Shown: in pieces, positions 29,364-40,873 of the stretch
How positions within the stretch are numbered: position 1 is the stretch's first letter
Layout of the letters: each line of letters begins with the position of its first letter
Origin: Cordylochernes scorpioides
Lineage: Eukaryota; Arthropoda; Arachnida; Pseudoscorpiones; Chernetidae
Assembly: GCA_030710605.1 (NCBI GenBank)
Contig: CP092880.1
Location: 3,254,981 to 3,318,980 of the forward strand
DNA length: 64,000 nucleotides
Reading direction: 5' to 3'
Position numbers and translations under genes: made by a program
Notes under the pieces: generated by a model
Databases searched by the model: none
The model's input: only the letters and a program-made list of their open reading frames with translations
What the model was told of the DNA's origin: nothing

Positions 29364-32300
29364 ACATCGCGCCTGAGTCCGTCAATCAAAGCAAGTCGAC
29401 CATAAATGGAATTAAAAAGTTAGACCCCAAATATAAAATGAACATTAACGTGGATAGAATCGGTATCTGCGAAGCTTTGATTGATACAGGCGCCGATCTT
29501 TCAGTGGTCGACCTTAGTACAGCTCTTAACACAGGTCTTGAAATAATAAATCCTGATAAAATGTGCTCCGGACCCGATGGCAAAGAATTAGATATCGTAG
29601 GAAATATTATTTTAAATATAAAATTTGATGACAAAACAATTACACATCAATTTGTGATAATGAGAACACATTTGCGAATATTTATACTTGGACGTGATTT
29701 TCTTAAGAAAATGAACGCAAAAATTGATTGTCAGCGTGAAATAATCAAATATGACTTGACAGAAAATCGTGACGTAATCAAATATCAACAGAAGAAAATA
29801 AAAAGTGCAAAGGATGCCATTATACCAGAACTTTCTATTAAATTGATTAATGCATTTGTAGAAGCAGAGGATGGCGAATACATCATCGAGGAGAACCATA
29901 AAATGTTTCAAACAAATGGACTTCGACTAGCGAGAAGCTTAATAAATGTTGTGAATAAGGAAACATATATCTGGATAACAAACCCTTACCCTCGACCATT
30001 AAAAATATTAAAAAACCAAACATTGTGCTTTGGAAGCCAGCCAGCCGAAGTGAATCTTATGGAAGAAAGTGAACAAAAAGAGCATGAAGAACCCCAATTT
30101 CAGATAAACGAAAATTTAGCATATACGGAAAAGGAGCAATTGAAACAAGTTTTGGAAAGGTACGAGGATTTGTTTTCGTCGGGATTAGGAAGATCCAACT
30201 TAGCGAAACATCGGATCGATACAGAAGGCGCGAAACCGATCAAACACAAGCCGTATAGGGTGAGCGCGAAAGAGCGAGAAATCATAAAAGAACAAATTGA
30301 TGAGATGCTCAGAGACGGCATAATTAGACCATCCTCGAGTCCATGGTCCTTCCCTGTAATCTTGGTCAAGAAGCGAGATGGTAAGTACAGATTTTGCGTT
30401 GACTACAGAAAATTGAATGATGTAACAGTGAAGGATGTTTACCCAATTCCCAGAATTGATGAAGTATTGGATACACTTCAAGGATCCAAATACTTTTCAG
30501 CAATTGACCTTAAATCAGGATATTGGCAAGTAGAGGTTGAGGAGAAAGATAAAGAAAAGACAGCCTTCACTACAGCACATGGCCTATATGAGTTCAACGT
30601 AATGCCCTTTGGTCTATGCAATGCCCCTGCTACATTTGAGAGGAACATGGAAAATATGCTTGGTAATCTTAGATGGCAAATTTGCTTATGTTATCTAGAT
30701 GACGTAATCATTTATAGCTCGGATTTTTCAACACATCTCAAAAGAATAGAAGCTGTTTTAAAATGTTTTCGCGAGGCTAATTTAAAATTGAACAACAAAA
30801 AATGCCAATTTGCTTTCGAAGAACTGGAGATTCTTGGCCATATAACTAATCAACATGGTATAAAACCAGCGGAGCATAATATCAAGGCTATTAGAGATTT
30901 TCCTCGGCCCAAAAAGATAAAAGAAGTTTAATCATTTTTAGGAATGTGTTCATATTATAGAAAATTTATCAAAGGTTTTTCAAAAATTGCCGATCCATTA
31001 ACCAGTCTTATAAAAAAGAATGTACCTTTTACCTGGACAGAAAATCAAGAAAAAGCATTTCAAACCCTTAAAGTAGCATTGATAAATCCTCCAATCTTAG
31101 GGCACTTTGACCCGAATGCAATTACTTACATTCATACCGACGCATCTAACATCGGCCTGGGTGCAACATTAGTCCAAAAGTTCGGCGATAAAGAAAAAGT
31201 TATCTCATATTTAAGTCGAACACTGAGCAAACCTGAGCAAAATTATTCGACTACCGAAAAAGAATGTCTAGCTGTTGTGTGGTCAATGTCCAAGTTACGA
31301 CCCTACCTATATGGAAGGCACTTCAAAATCGTAACTGATCATCACGCACTATGCTGGCTTAAGAATCTGAAAGATCCGACCGGCCGATTAGCACGATGGG
31401 CACTGAAGATTCAGGAATATAATTTCGAAATCATACATAAATCGGGTAAAAAACATCTGGACGCTGATGGTCTATCTAGAGGACCCTTACCTGAAAACGA
31501 ATGGGACGAAGATTATGAAAGACTATTTCTGAATCAAATAATAGACGAAAAGGATGATTTTATTGAGAATATTAAGGAGAACCTTAGTGGAAACAAGCGT
31601 TCAATTACACAGAACTTCAAAGAAGAAAATGGGTGTCTCCACAAGAAAAATCCAAATCCTGAAGGTAGGGCATGGTTGCTGGTAGTGCCAAAGAAGAGAA
31701 GGAAGGAAGTCATGAGTGAATACCACAACCATATGCTGAATGGCCATCTGGGCGTCGCCAGAACCACTTACCGATTGAAGAATAAATACTATTGGCCTTC
31801 CATGTTGAAAGATGTTTCAGAATTTGTAAAGACGTGCCATCTTTGCCAAAGTCGGAAAGGTTCAAATCACTTGCCTTCTGGACTTCTACAACCTATTCCC
31901 CCAGCTAACTACCCTTTTGAAAGAATCGGAATTGACTTTGTTGGCCCCTTGCCATCAACGAAAAGAAGAAGGAAGTGGATAATTGTGTTGACTGATTATT
32001 ATACCAAGTATGCTGAAACAAAGGCAGTATCAGAAGCAACCGTGAAAGAAGTCTCTACATTTTTAATCGAACATATTATTTTACGTCACGGGGCCCCAAG
32101 ATTTCTTATTAGCGATAGAGGTTCACAATTCACTAGCAATTTGATGAAGGAGGTAATGAAAATGTGCAAAGTGAAACACTGCTTCACAACGAGCTACCAC
32201 CCCCAGACTAACGGACTAACGGAACGGCTAAATAGAACTTTAATCAATATGATCAGCATGTATGTGAACACAGACCAAAAGAACTGGGATGAAATCCTCC

Positions 32301-32827
32301 CTTTTATCACCCACGCGTATAATACCACGATTCAAGAAACCACAGGCTACTCTCCATTTTTCCTGTTGTTTGGAAGGGAACCCATGTCCCTCTTAGACGA
32401 CGAGAATATCCCAACGGACAGTAACATGGACGATTACGACGAATATATAGAAAACTACTTAGATAAAATAGCAAGGACGAGACAGGTAGTCATTAACAAC
32501 ACAGAGAAGACTCAGGAAAGAATGAAGAGAAACTATGACAAAAAACACAATGAGAAAATCTATGAACCAGGACATTTAGTGGCAGTTTGGACACCAGTCA
32601 GGAAAATCGGAAAATGCGAAAAACTATTGAGAAAATATTTTGGCCCATATCGAATATTAAAGAAGCTGTCTAACGTAAATTACTTAATTGAGCCGAAAGA
32701 TAATCCTGGCCAAGACCCATTGATTGTCCATGTCTCAAGACTCAAACCCTATTTTGAGAGAATTGATGAGGTAACTCACGAGGACGTGACGACCTCTGGA
32801 GAGGGGGAAGTGTTACATCATGATTAA
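29357..32827 (+). pseudogene. pol: Pol polyprotein of the Gypsy element with one in-frame stop
   Basis: Read in the -1 frame after gag. Order: aspartic protease (ALIDTGADLSVV, near 29486), RT (DLKSGYWQVEV; catalytic YLDD at about 30692-30703), RNase H (HTDAS at 31133-31147, TEKEC, TDHHAL), integrase with an HHCC zinc finger (NGHLG and CHLC), a DDE triad with 35 residues between the last two acids (DFVGPL, SDRGSQF, TERLNR), and a GPY motif (KYFGPYRIL) near the C-terminus. The only break is a TAA at 30929-30931 between RT and RNase H, directly before SFLGMCSYYRKF, a place where the family normally has an uninterrupted connection. With indistinguishable LTRs this is probably a fresh point mutation or a sequencing error. 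The downstream part reads from 30932; its first Met is 30944. It ends inside the 3' LTR. Confidence 0.92.
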
Positions 32828-33146
32828 TGGCGTATTTATTATATTATTTTTAATATATTTGAAATTTAAATTATATATTTATTTATTTTTATATTCTATG
32901 ATATTTATTTAAAACAGATTATTTTTAGATTATCATCATTTGTATTTAGGTACACTGTGACTTCACTGCTCTCTTTGATGTGAGAAAATAAATAAATCAT
33001 TCTGGTGGCTACATAAAGTAGACTTATCTCATTATTCCCTTTTATAAATTTGTAGGATGGTTGAAACACGTTCTGGTAAGATGCAAGACCCAGCACAGGA
33101 GAGAATCAAGGCTGAAGAGTCTGCCAAGCCGCAACCTGGTGCAACA
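32811..33146 (+). repeat. 3' LTR of the Gypsy element
   Basis: 336 bp, apparently identical to the 5' LTR. Preceded by GAGAGGGGGAAG. Followed by the target duplication gtat. Confidence 0.93.
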
Positions 33147-33425
33147 GTATGCACCTGGATTTTACCCATGAGTTAGATGAGATCAGGATATAGATGTCAT
33201 AGTGAGACGTAAGGACAAAATCTTACAATTGGTGCTAAACTACAAATCACATGTAAACCCGGGTGTATACTATATTTACCGTATATATATATATATATAG
33301 TGTAGAAACTATATAACAAAATTATAACAGTGATTCTAATTTTAAAACTTAAGGAGCAAACTGATAATAATGATAACTTATATCAGTTGGATTTGATTAG
33401 ATTAGCAAGCTAAATCTAAATTAAT

Positions 33426-34774
33426 TATAATAATAAATAGTTATTTAATTTTATAGTCCAGTTTTGTATTAAGATTATCTTCACTATTATGATCATTTAA
33501 ATTCAAATTATAAAATTTGTAAAATGTTATTAATTTGTAGATAGAGAGAGAAAAAAAAAAATCCTTTACTTCTACTACATCCTCAAGTTAATTATATATT
33601 TATAATTAATAACAGTAAAAATTAACAAAGTAACGTCTATTACATCGGCTTTTACACGTCATTCAGACATACTCTAATCCTATATATAGAATAATCGAAG
33701 AGAGAATATATATAATAGTTAGAAAAAAGAGAGAAAGACAGAACCATGCACTTTTAATCAAACTAATAATAAGGAAAAAAAAAAAAAAAAGAAAGAGTTT
33801 TATAAAGAAGGTAGATAAGATTGTTAGTATATATATATATTTTTTTTTTATGATTTTATATTTTATCCTTTTTTTTTTTAAAGATTTTTAAAGGTTTTTT
33901 TATTTTATAATATGATTATAAATAGTTGTATTTAGTAATATATCTATAGTATGAATTAACATTTGTTATAAGTTTGGATATTATGTTTTGAAACCCTAAT
34001 GGTAGACCAGACATACACAAAAGACTTTAGATTGAAATGAATTGGAAAAAGAGATCTGCTGGAACGGGGATCTTCAGATAAAAATTCCAGCGACATTTCA
34101 CCCCTTGGGGTGAAATGTCGCTGGAATTTTTATCTGAAGATCCCCGTTCCAGCAGATCTCTTTTTCCAATTCATTTCAATCTAAAGTCTTTTGTGTATGT
34201 CTGGTCTACCATTAGGGTTTCAAAACATAATATCCAAACTTATAACAAATGTTAATTCATACTATAGATATATTACTAAATACAACTATTTATAATCATA
34301 TTATAAAATAAAAAAACCTTTAAAAATCTTTAAAAAAAAAGGATAAAATATAAAATCATAAAAAAAAAATATATATATATACTAACAATCTTATCTACCT
34401 TCTTTATAAAACTCTTTCTTTTTTTTTTTTTTTTCCTTATTATTAGTTTGATTAAAAGTGCATGGTTCTGTCTTTCTCTCTTTTTTCTAACTATTATATA
34501 TATTCTCTCTTCGATTATTCTATATATAGGATTAGAGTATGTCTGAATGACGTGTAAAAGCCGATGTAATAGACGTTACTTTGTTAATTTTTACTGTTAT
34601 TAATTATAAATATATAATTAACTTGAGGATGTAGTAGAAGTAAAGGATTTTTTTTTCTCTCTCTATCTACAAATTAATAACATTTTACAAATTTTATAAT
34701 TTGAATTTAAATGATCATAATAGTGAAGATAATCTTAATACAAAACTGGACTATAAAATTAAATAACTATTTAT

Positions 34775-34785
<11 letters not shown>
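33426..34785. repeat. 1.36 kb near-perfect palindrome
   Basis: Two arms of about 680 bp (33426-34104, 34107-34785) are inverted copies with only a 2-bp spacer (CACCCC TT GGGGTG centre). Differences seen are mainly homopolymer lengths. AT-rich, no ORF. It interrupts the older LARD LTR. Possible explanations: a foldback transposon, a recent inverted duplication, or a fold-back read artefact in the assembly. Confidence 0.88.

Positions 34786-34815
<30 letters not shown>
34770..34815. repeat. TA microsatellite
   Basis: About 20 TA units at the right edge of the palindrome. Confidence 0.9.
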
Positions 34816-34816
<1 letters not shown>

Positions 34817-34886
34817 AAACTACTTTAAGCTAGCCAGGCTAAGATAGAAACGTTTCCAAAATGGAACGTAAGTGGGACTCTTACAT

Positions 34887-34905
34887 TGGTTACCCAACGT
34901 GGGGC
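34887..34905 (+). other. worn primer-binding site of the older LARD copy
   Basis: TGGTTACCCAACGTGGGGC directly follows the LTR end; its 3' 13 bases match the Lys1,2 type exactly. Confidence 0.65.
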
Positions 34906-37900
34906 TCGATTACTGTTGAAAAGTGTAAAACAACTTTACATGAAGTAAACCCCATTGTCCTGAAAAAAAAAATCTCATGCTTTACCACGATTTACATTAA
35001 GCATAAAACAAAAATGCAGAATAATGATTAACAATCCCTATTTATACCTTTGTCCAACTTTCCTATAACTTCAAAGAAATATTTAACGTTCAAATACGCA
35101 TTTTTGTATATTTTCATGGTTTTGATAAAAGCTTTATTTAAAAATCCGTTATTCACGACGCCTTTTACATTTTTTTTTATTTTTCATGATTTTGGTAAAA
35201 GCTTTGCTTAAATGTCTACCACGATTCAGCTATTTATCGCTAAGACAAAAATTTTTTTTTTAATCCTATTTATTTTCCTATGCATTCATGGAAATACGTT
35301 ATACTTAAAATAAATAAAAGATAACGTTGTAAGTTAAAAATTTTAATCACGTTAGGTTTATAATGAAAGAACGTTGTAAGCTAAATTTTATTGTGTTAGG
35401 CTAAAATTGAAACCCACGAGTTGAAGAAGGTATTTTATGCTTTAGTGTATAAGATAATTTCTGCCATTTATTGTTGTTTTTAACTCCGTGTCAATTGCAC
35501 ACATTAAATTTTTTTTTATTATCGTAATTTGTTTCGAGCTTAGCATATACATTATTCCAACCTTTCAATTTCAGGTTAATAGAAGCATCTTATGGTTGAT
35601 GTGTACCGCATTTTTTCTAAGTTTCGAATATTGGAGAAATAATTTCTTCCTTTGTATAGATCCTGAAATTTTGGGACGCTAACTTAAGCCTAGAAATAAT
35701 GTTTTCTCAGAAACCTGAGAATTTCCCACAAGCTCCAAATTTAGAACCTCTAGGGATATCTTTGATTGACACGTTGGGGCAGCGGCCACATCTGTAGAGA
35801 GGTGGAATGATTGACGTGAAAAACAACAGATGTGCATACAGGATGTTTTCGAGGGGGAAGGTAAGCTAGGGGGAATGGAGATATTTTTGAGGGGAGATGT
35901 GCAAAACACATGTATAGGCAATAGCTGGAAAGTGAAAAAAAACAATTAGAGACAGTTCACTGCCAGCTCTCGAGTTGAAAGGTTAGTTCTGCTATCCTCC
36001 CCGCTTTTGCGGGCAGGTTTTTCACGTCCTAAATATTCCATCTTCTTTTGTTTTTCACTATTACCTCCCTAATTATAAAGTCAATGTCATTTATTTATAC
36101 TACAGTTTAATAATTTTTATATATTTTAATTATTTACGTCCCACAGAATTTCCACTCAATAAGACTAAAGATATTTTGAATTTTATTAGAATGCTCTCTT
36201 AGTTATCTTTAATCTTTATAATATTTGACGTTGTCTAGATAATAATTCAAAGCATTTATTTTCTTTTCTGATGTGCATTGACCTACGATTTATTTAATTT
36301 TAAATATTTGTATTTTCTGTATTTAAGACTTCATGCCTTAAATGTTCCACCTCCTTTAGTTTCTCACCATTACTTTTATTAGTAGGTCAATACGACTTAT
36401 TTCAAGGTTTAATAAATTTTATTTTTAATTATTCTTTCTTCAACAAATTTATTCCACTTGATAAACCAGGAGATATTTTGAACTTTGTTATTGCTATAGT
36501 ACGCTTAGCCCTCTCTTATCTTTCCGATGTCGAGCATTATCAATGTAAACACAAAGATTAGAAATCTTTGTTTTTCTTATCTAGTTTGAAGGAAAAACGT
36601 ACATTATCACGCGGTTTAAGTTAATCTCATATAGGCTCCCAATTAATCTTTTAATTTTTTTTTTAAAGTTATTTCATACTGATTTTTCTTTCTTTATTCA
36701 ACAATTCAATCGTTTATTTGATACTTTATGCCATCTCAAGGGTATTTAGCTTACTAGGATAAGCGTGATTTCGGAGCTTTTCTGATATATATTTTAAAGA
36801 TATAGCCTATGTAATGTAATAATCTAGATTATACCAAAGAATAGTGATTTCTATACATTTTAAATCTTTATTTGTCCTAATAATTTCGCTTGTCATTTTA
36901 TTTTGTCATTTTTGTGATTTGTCATTTTTTTGCTAACCGAGACAATGTTTACCTCGAAGTATTTTTCGCAATTTTGCAGTTATATGAATACAATGTTTGG
37001 ACATAATGTTCGTTTTACTAAATAATTGTATTTATTTAGCTTTATTTATTCTCGGGTCTATAGCTTTGTTTATTTAATTTTGTAATCCACTTATTTTATC
37101 TTACATTTTGTAAAGTGATGCAGCAGTATTTATTGACATCATATATATAATTATATTTTAGCAACTTTAGATGAGTCTGCATTATTTATTTTTAATCTCC
37201 TTTCGCAATTAGACATGCACACTTATTGATTTTTTTTAAGCAAGCATTAAATAGATATGATGTATCCAGGGACAATCTCCATATTTTATTTCAATCTCTT
37301 GGTTATGGGAAGGCGAAACGCCTTTATGACTTTAGTAGTTTGATTTTATTAAACAATTAAATATCGTGTGTAATATTCACTTACTACTTTACATATTTTA
37401 ATTTTATATTTCAGTTGTCCATCTCCCAATTTATCCTTTTGTTTACTTATCTATCTAGATCTCGCAAATATTTTGCGTATCATGGGTCCAAGAGATAATC
37501 CCGACTATCAGCTCTATTTCCGCTTTGGTATTTAGAAGTATTAATTTAATTTATATCTATTTACTGGCCTTTTGTATTCAACATTTGTAATCAGCATAAT
37601 TTGTAATTATATATGTTTTGGATTATTGCATTCCCGATAGTGCACACGAGAGAAAACAGTATTTGATATTCTCTCATTTTGATAGCTTTATATGAATGTG
37701 CATTTCTCTTAAGATTTAACCCCGATATTTTTAGATAAGCGTATAGTTTGTTTGCTTCTTTAAGTCGTTGAATTCCACCATCCTCCTTATCACGAGATGG
37801 TGTGTTTTGCGAGACTTCCTCATTTGTCGATGCAACCACGATAGAATTTCAAAATGGCGGCTAAAAGGACGCGCCAGGCAACCGACTTTCATTCCATGTT

Positions 37901-38871
37901 GCCTCCAACTATATATGATCCTAAATTTCCTGTATACACACTGGCATGAGGTCACCTTGAAGTGTTATAAACGTGCAATTTTTTTTCTCACAAAAATAAC
38001 TTAGGTAAAAATTTCAAAGATTCTTTTCTTCTGAAACATTTTTTTTCCGTGGATGAGGACGAATACAAACATCTCGATAGTATTAAATTACAGTAAATAT
38101 TTGCCAGCAGAAGGCATGATGAGATTACATGAAATTTAAACCAGTCATATGTTTAGTCTGTTTCCTTAGTTGTAATTTGATACCGTCATAAAATAAAGAA
38201 ATGGACAGTACGCTATATCTTGATGCTGGATATTTTCTGTGTCAGGAAGGTGTAGTTATTCTGTTTAATGAGAATTCCAATAATTATCGAAATTTAGCAA
38301 ATTATCTTTGGGGAATTGGACAACTGTCTTTAAATAAAAATTTTGAACTGCTTGAGTAGATAAAAAAAAACCTGGAGTTAGAGTGGACGACTAGTAGTAC
38401 AGACTGACCACTCGACGCAGAAAACTCTAGTGATCGATTATTGTGTTAGTTCGCTGTAGACAAGAAGAACTTTGATTCTCAGGATATTCGATAGGCAGAA
38501 TTTTGAGAATTGATAAGGTCATGGTTAAAGTTTACACAGGCATATGGGGGGTAAAGGCAGCGATTTAAACAAGATAAGAGGCAGTCTTATGTTTTAAGTA
38601 CTTTCAGTGGAAGCAGATGCCACTGCAAATATTCAGTCTAAATAATTTCAAATTTGAAGTCATGCATGAAGAGTTAGCACGGGATTGACGCCTGAGCTGG
38701 CTTCCATTGGGATTAAACGAGCCTGAAAAGAACTAGGAGAAGTGTAACATGTCACACCAGTGTACCAAGAAATATTTAAGAAGGTTTACGTTGAGCCAAC
38801 TGAAATTAGTAAAAAAATTAAGAAATTAAGATCTTATTCTTTGAGTTTTACACTAATTTCAATTACGCGAT

Positions 38872-39150
38872 ATGGACGGCGTTATAAGTTGGGTGAAAAT
38901 GATTCGGCCGCAATGGGATGGTCTCCTGGAGGTGGGACGATCAATATTACTTATTGAATGCCGGGCGGGATCGCATGAAGCATTAAAAGACATCAAGAAA
39001 TGATTAAAGAAACACCCTAGAGGATTGGGGATCGACAAAATGATGACATGAGAAATGATCAACATAGTACATTGGCAGCAAAATAATATCTTGCTATTGT
39101 ATGGACAGCCACTTCTTCCTGAGATGTGCAGCGGGTGTTGGTCCCAGAGT
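38872..39150 (+). pseudogene. short coding relic in the older LARD copy
   Basis: From an ATG in CGATATGGACGGC the frame reads a plausible protein segment (MDGVISWVKMIRPQWDGLLE, then LLIECRAGSHEALKDI) before stops appear. The parallel segment at 48616-48886 has different lesions but the same peptide. It resembles no family I can name; a decayed Gag or accessory protein of the ancestor is possible. Confidence 0.4.
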
Positions 39151-40019
39151 TAAGCCCTTTGAGGCGACACTTCCCTTTGCAGATGACATAAAGGCGCATG
39201 GCAAAAACAGCATATAAGCTTTAAACTGACTTCAATCCCTGCCAGAAATTTAGTATACCAATAGCTATAGAACCGCTGGAAACCTCCATACCCTGTGTGA
39301 ATATTTTAGAGAGAAATGAGCGATTCAATTCTATGAGCCATGAGGTATCCTGTAAAATCGGAGCTGTACCCCATTCAAAATTTTTTAATAGTAGCCGGTG
39401 CGAGATATTTCCAGAATTTTTTTCTTTTCTTTTTAACTGTCATATAATTCGAAAAACTAGAAAACTGCACTATTTTGATACAGTTTACATCTAGCATCCA
39501 TGTGAACTCAATATGACTATTGAACGAAAATCGAAGACTAATGAGCAAGCCAACCCAAAGAGAACGAGTTTAATAGGCTTACAAGTAGTAGTTGAAGCAA
39601 ACTATTCGCACAATTTTGTTATGTTCTCTCTCTAACTGATCTATGGCATTATAGATTTTTTGTTAGCAAGATGACTACCTAGCCCAGTGTGTATAAAGGA
39701 TTAAAACCATAGACTGTCAGGATGCTATTACACAAGTAATGATTGATAGTTCATTCTGATATACAGTAAAGGCAGAGAGGACAGCGCCTCTACCAGTAGG
39801 CTATCATAGCTAGTTAGTTTCAATACACCCAGAAAGAGCTTATCTCCTCGAAGGGGAGATTAAAGGGGTGGAAACGGGTTCTCTGGAATTTTCCTCGAAA
39901 TTCTGCGATAGCTCTCGACCTGAACGAATGTCAGACTTTTGTATAGAGCTGGCAGGGGAGGGATAGTACAATAGAGTAGTTCAAAATGAAGAATGATAAT
40001 AGATCGGGATCCAATTCCC

Positions 40020-40320
40020 GATGACGGGTTCAGGGAAATACCAGAGGGATGAAAAGGCAGTGAAATGTGTTAAAAGCGACGGAAGAGAGATGCGGGAGAG
40101 GCGATAAAAAGAGCGTTGAAGTGTGTTAAAAGGCGATGAAGAAGAGTTAAGATATGTTGGAAGCGTTGAAGAGAGATGCGATGGAAGTAAGTTGAAAGGC
40201 GTTGAGGATGATGAAAGATGATGAGAAAGAGATAGAAAGATGCAGAAAGATGTTGAAAGAGAAAGAACTGGAGAAAGTTGGATAAAGAGTTTTGTAAATA
40301 GTAAATAAAGGTTGATAGGA
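40020..40320 (+). repeat. purine-rich strand segment
   Basis: About 300 bases strongly biased to A/G (GAAGAGAGATGCGGGAGAGG, GAAAGATGATGAGAAAGAGA), made of short degenerate repeats. A shorter version is at 49780-49945 in the young copy. Confidence 0.6.
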
Positions 40321-40639
40321 GAAGGTGCGTTCAACGTTTAGAGAATAGCTGTTGGCTGATAGAACGATGGAACGATTTTTTAACTCTTCATCAAGTGGGT
40401 GATGGATAATTTGTTTTAGACTAGATACCAATATCTGTAAATAGTACATATTATGCACTGAGAGTTTGTGTAAGCTGATTTACCTAAGTTTCAGCAACTG
40501 TACACTCTAATTTATATACATAGGTCTTTATTAGTTACAATACTAGGTTATATATTAAATAGCAAATATGTGTTCTCCCTTTTAAGAAGCAATTTTTATT
40601 GGCTGCAATCTTGGTTTTAATGTTGGTATATGATATTTA

Positions 40640-40873
40640 AGAGTTACTCAGTTTTTTTTAACAACGCTTTGTTCTTAGTGATAGGCTGTGATTTAAAGAG
40701 TTCCAGCTTTCTTTTATTTGTCTAGCTACGAGTTTGTTTTAGCGTTGTAATGAATCTTAAAATTTCGGTTTTTCCTTTTTTTTATTTTAAGCTACATCTT
40801 GTCCTAGTGTGATGATGAACTTTAAAGAGTTTTCAATTTTTTTTATTTTAAGCTAACAATTTTGTCTTAGTGT
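40640..40873 (+). repeat. degenerate tandem repeats of about 70-80 bp, left part
   Basis: Units built on TTTTGTCTTAGTGTTATGGT / GAACTTTAAAGAGTTT / TTTTATTTTAAGCTA. They continue at 55951-56850 and at 50140-50480. The young element inserted inside one unit. Confidence 0.65.

Larger units (their letters stand above)
27954..33146 (+). mobile_element. complete Ty3/Gypsy LTR retrotransposon
   Basis: 5193 bp with 336-bp LTRs that look identical by eye. 4-bp target duplication gtat (27950-27953, 33147-33150). gag, then pol in the -1 frame, order PR-RT-RNaseH-IN, no env. The polypurine tract GAGAGGGGGAAG directly precedes the 3' LTR. Inserted in the older LARD LTR: the empty site GTGAATATGTAT then ACACCTGGATTT is preserved at 42315-42350. 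A decayed relative of the LTR is at 7623. Confidence 0.95.
22589..34885 (+). mobile_element. 5' LTR of the older large LARD-like element, split by three insertions
   Basis: LTR starting TGTTGGGTCAGATTTCC and ending GGGACTCTTACA, followed by a primer-binding-like site. Its pieces are 22589-23524, 27030-27953, 33147 to about 33425, and about 34786-34885. They align in order with the intact LTRs at 40874-42679 and 54148-55950 (shared GTGTCTCGCCGAAAGTGTTT, GTGAATATGTAT, TATTTACCGTATAT). Removing the Pur-alpha element, the Gypsy element and the palindrome restores a single LTR-like unit. A 40-bp subrepeat (ACACAGCCCTGGACGTGAAT) is expanded at 22745-22850. More diverged from the other two LTRs than they are from each other, so older. 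Confidence 0.85.
34886..40869 (+). mobile_element. internal region of the older LARD copy, left part
   Basis: Collinear with 44740-50150 of the young copy through long stretches (for example TTTTCTCAGAAACCTGAGAA, TTATCACGCGGTTTAAG / TTATCACGCGGTTAATC, GGCAGAATTTTGAGAATTGA). No long ORF. It contains degenerate repeats of about 310 bp (CTTCATGCC..AAATGTTCCA near 36330), an AAAATGGCGGC site (37856) and one short coding relic. Interrupted at 40870 by the young copy and resuming at 55951. Confidence 0.85.
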
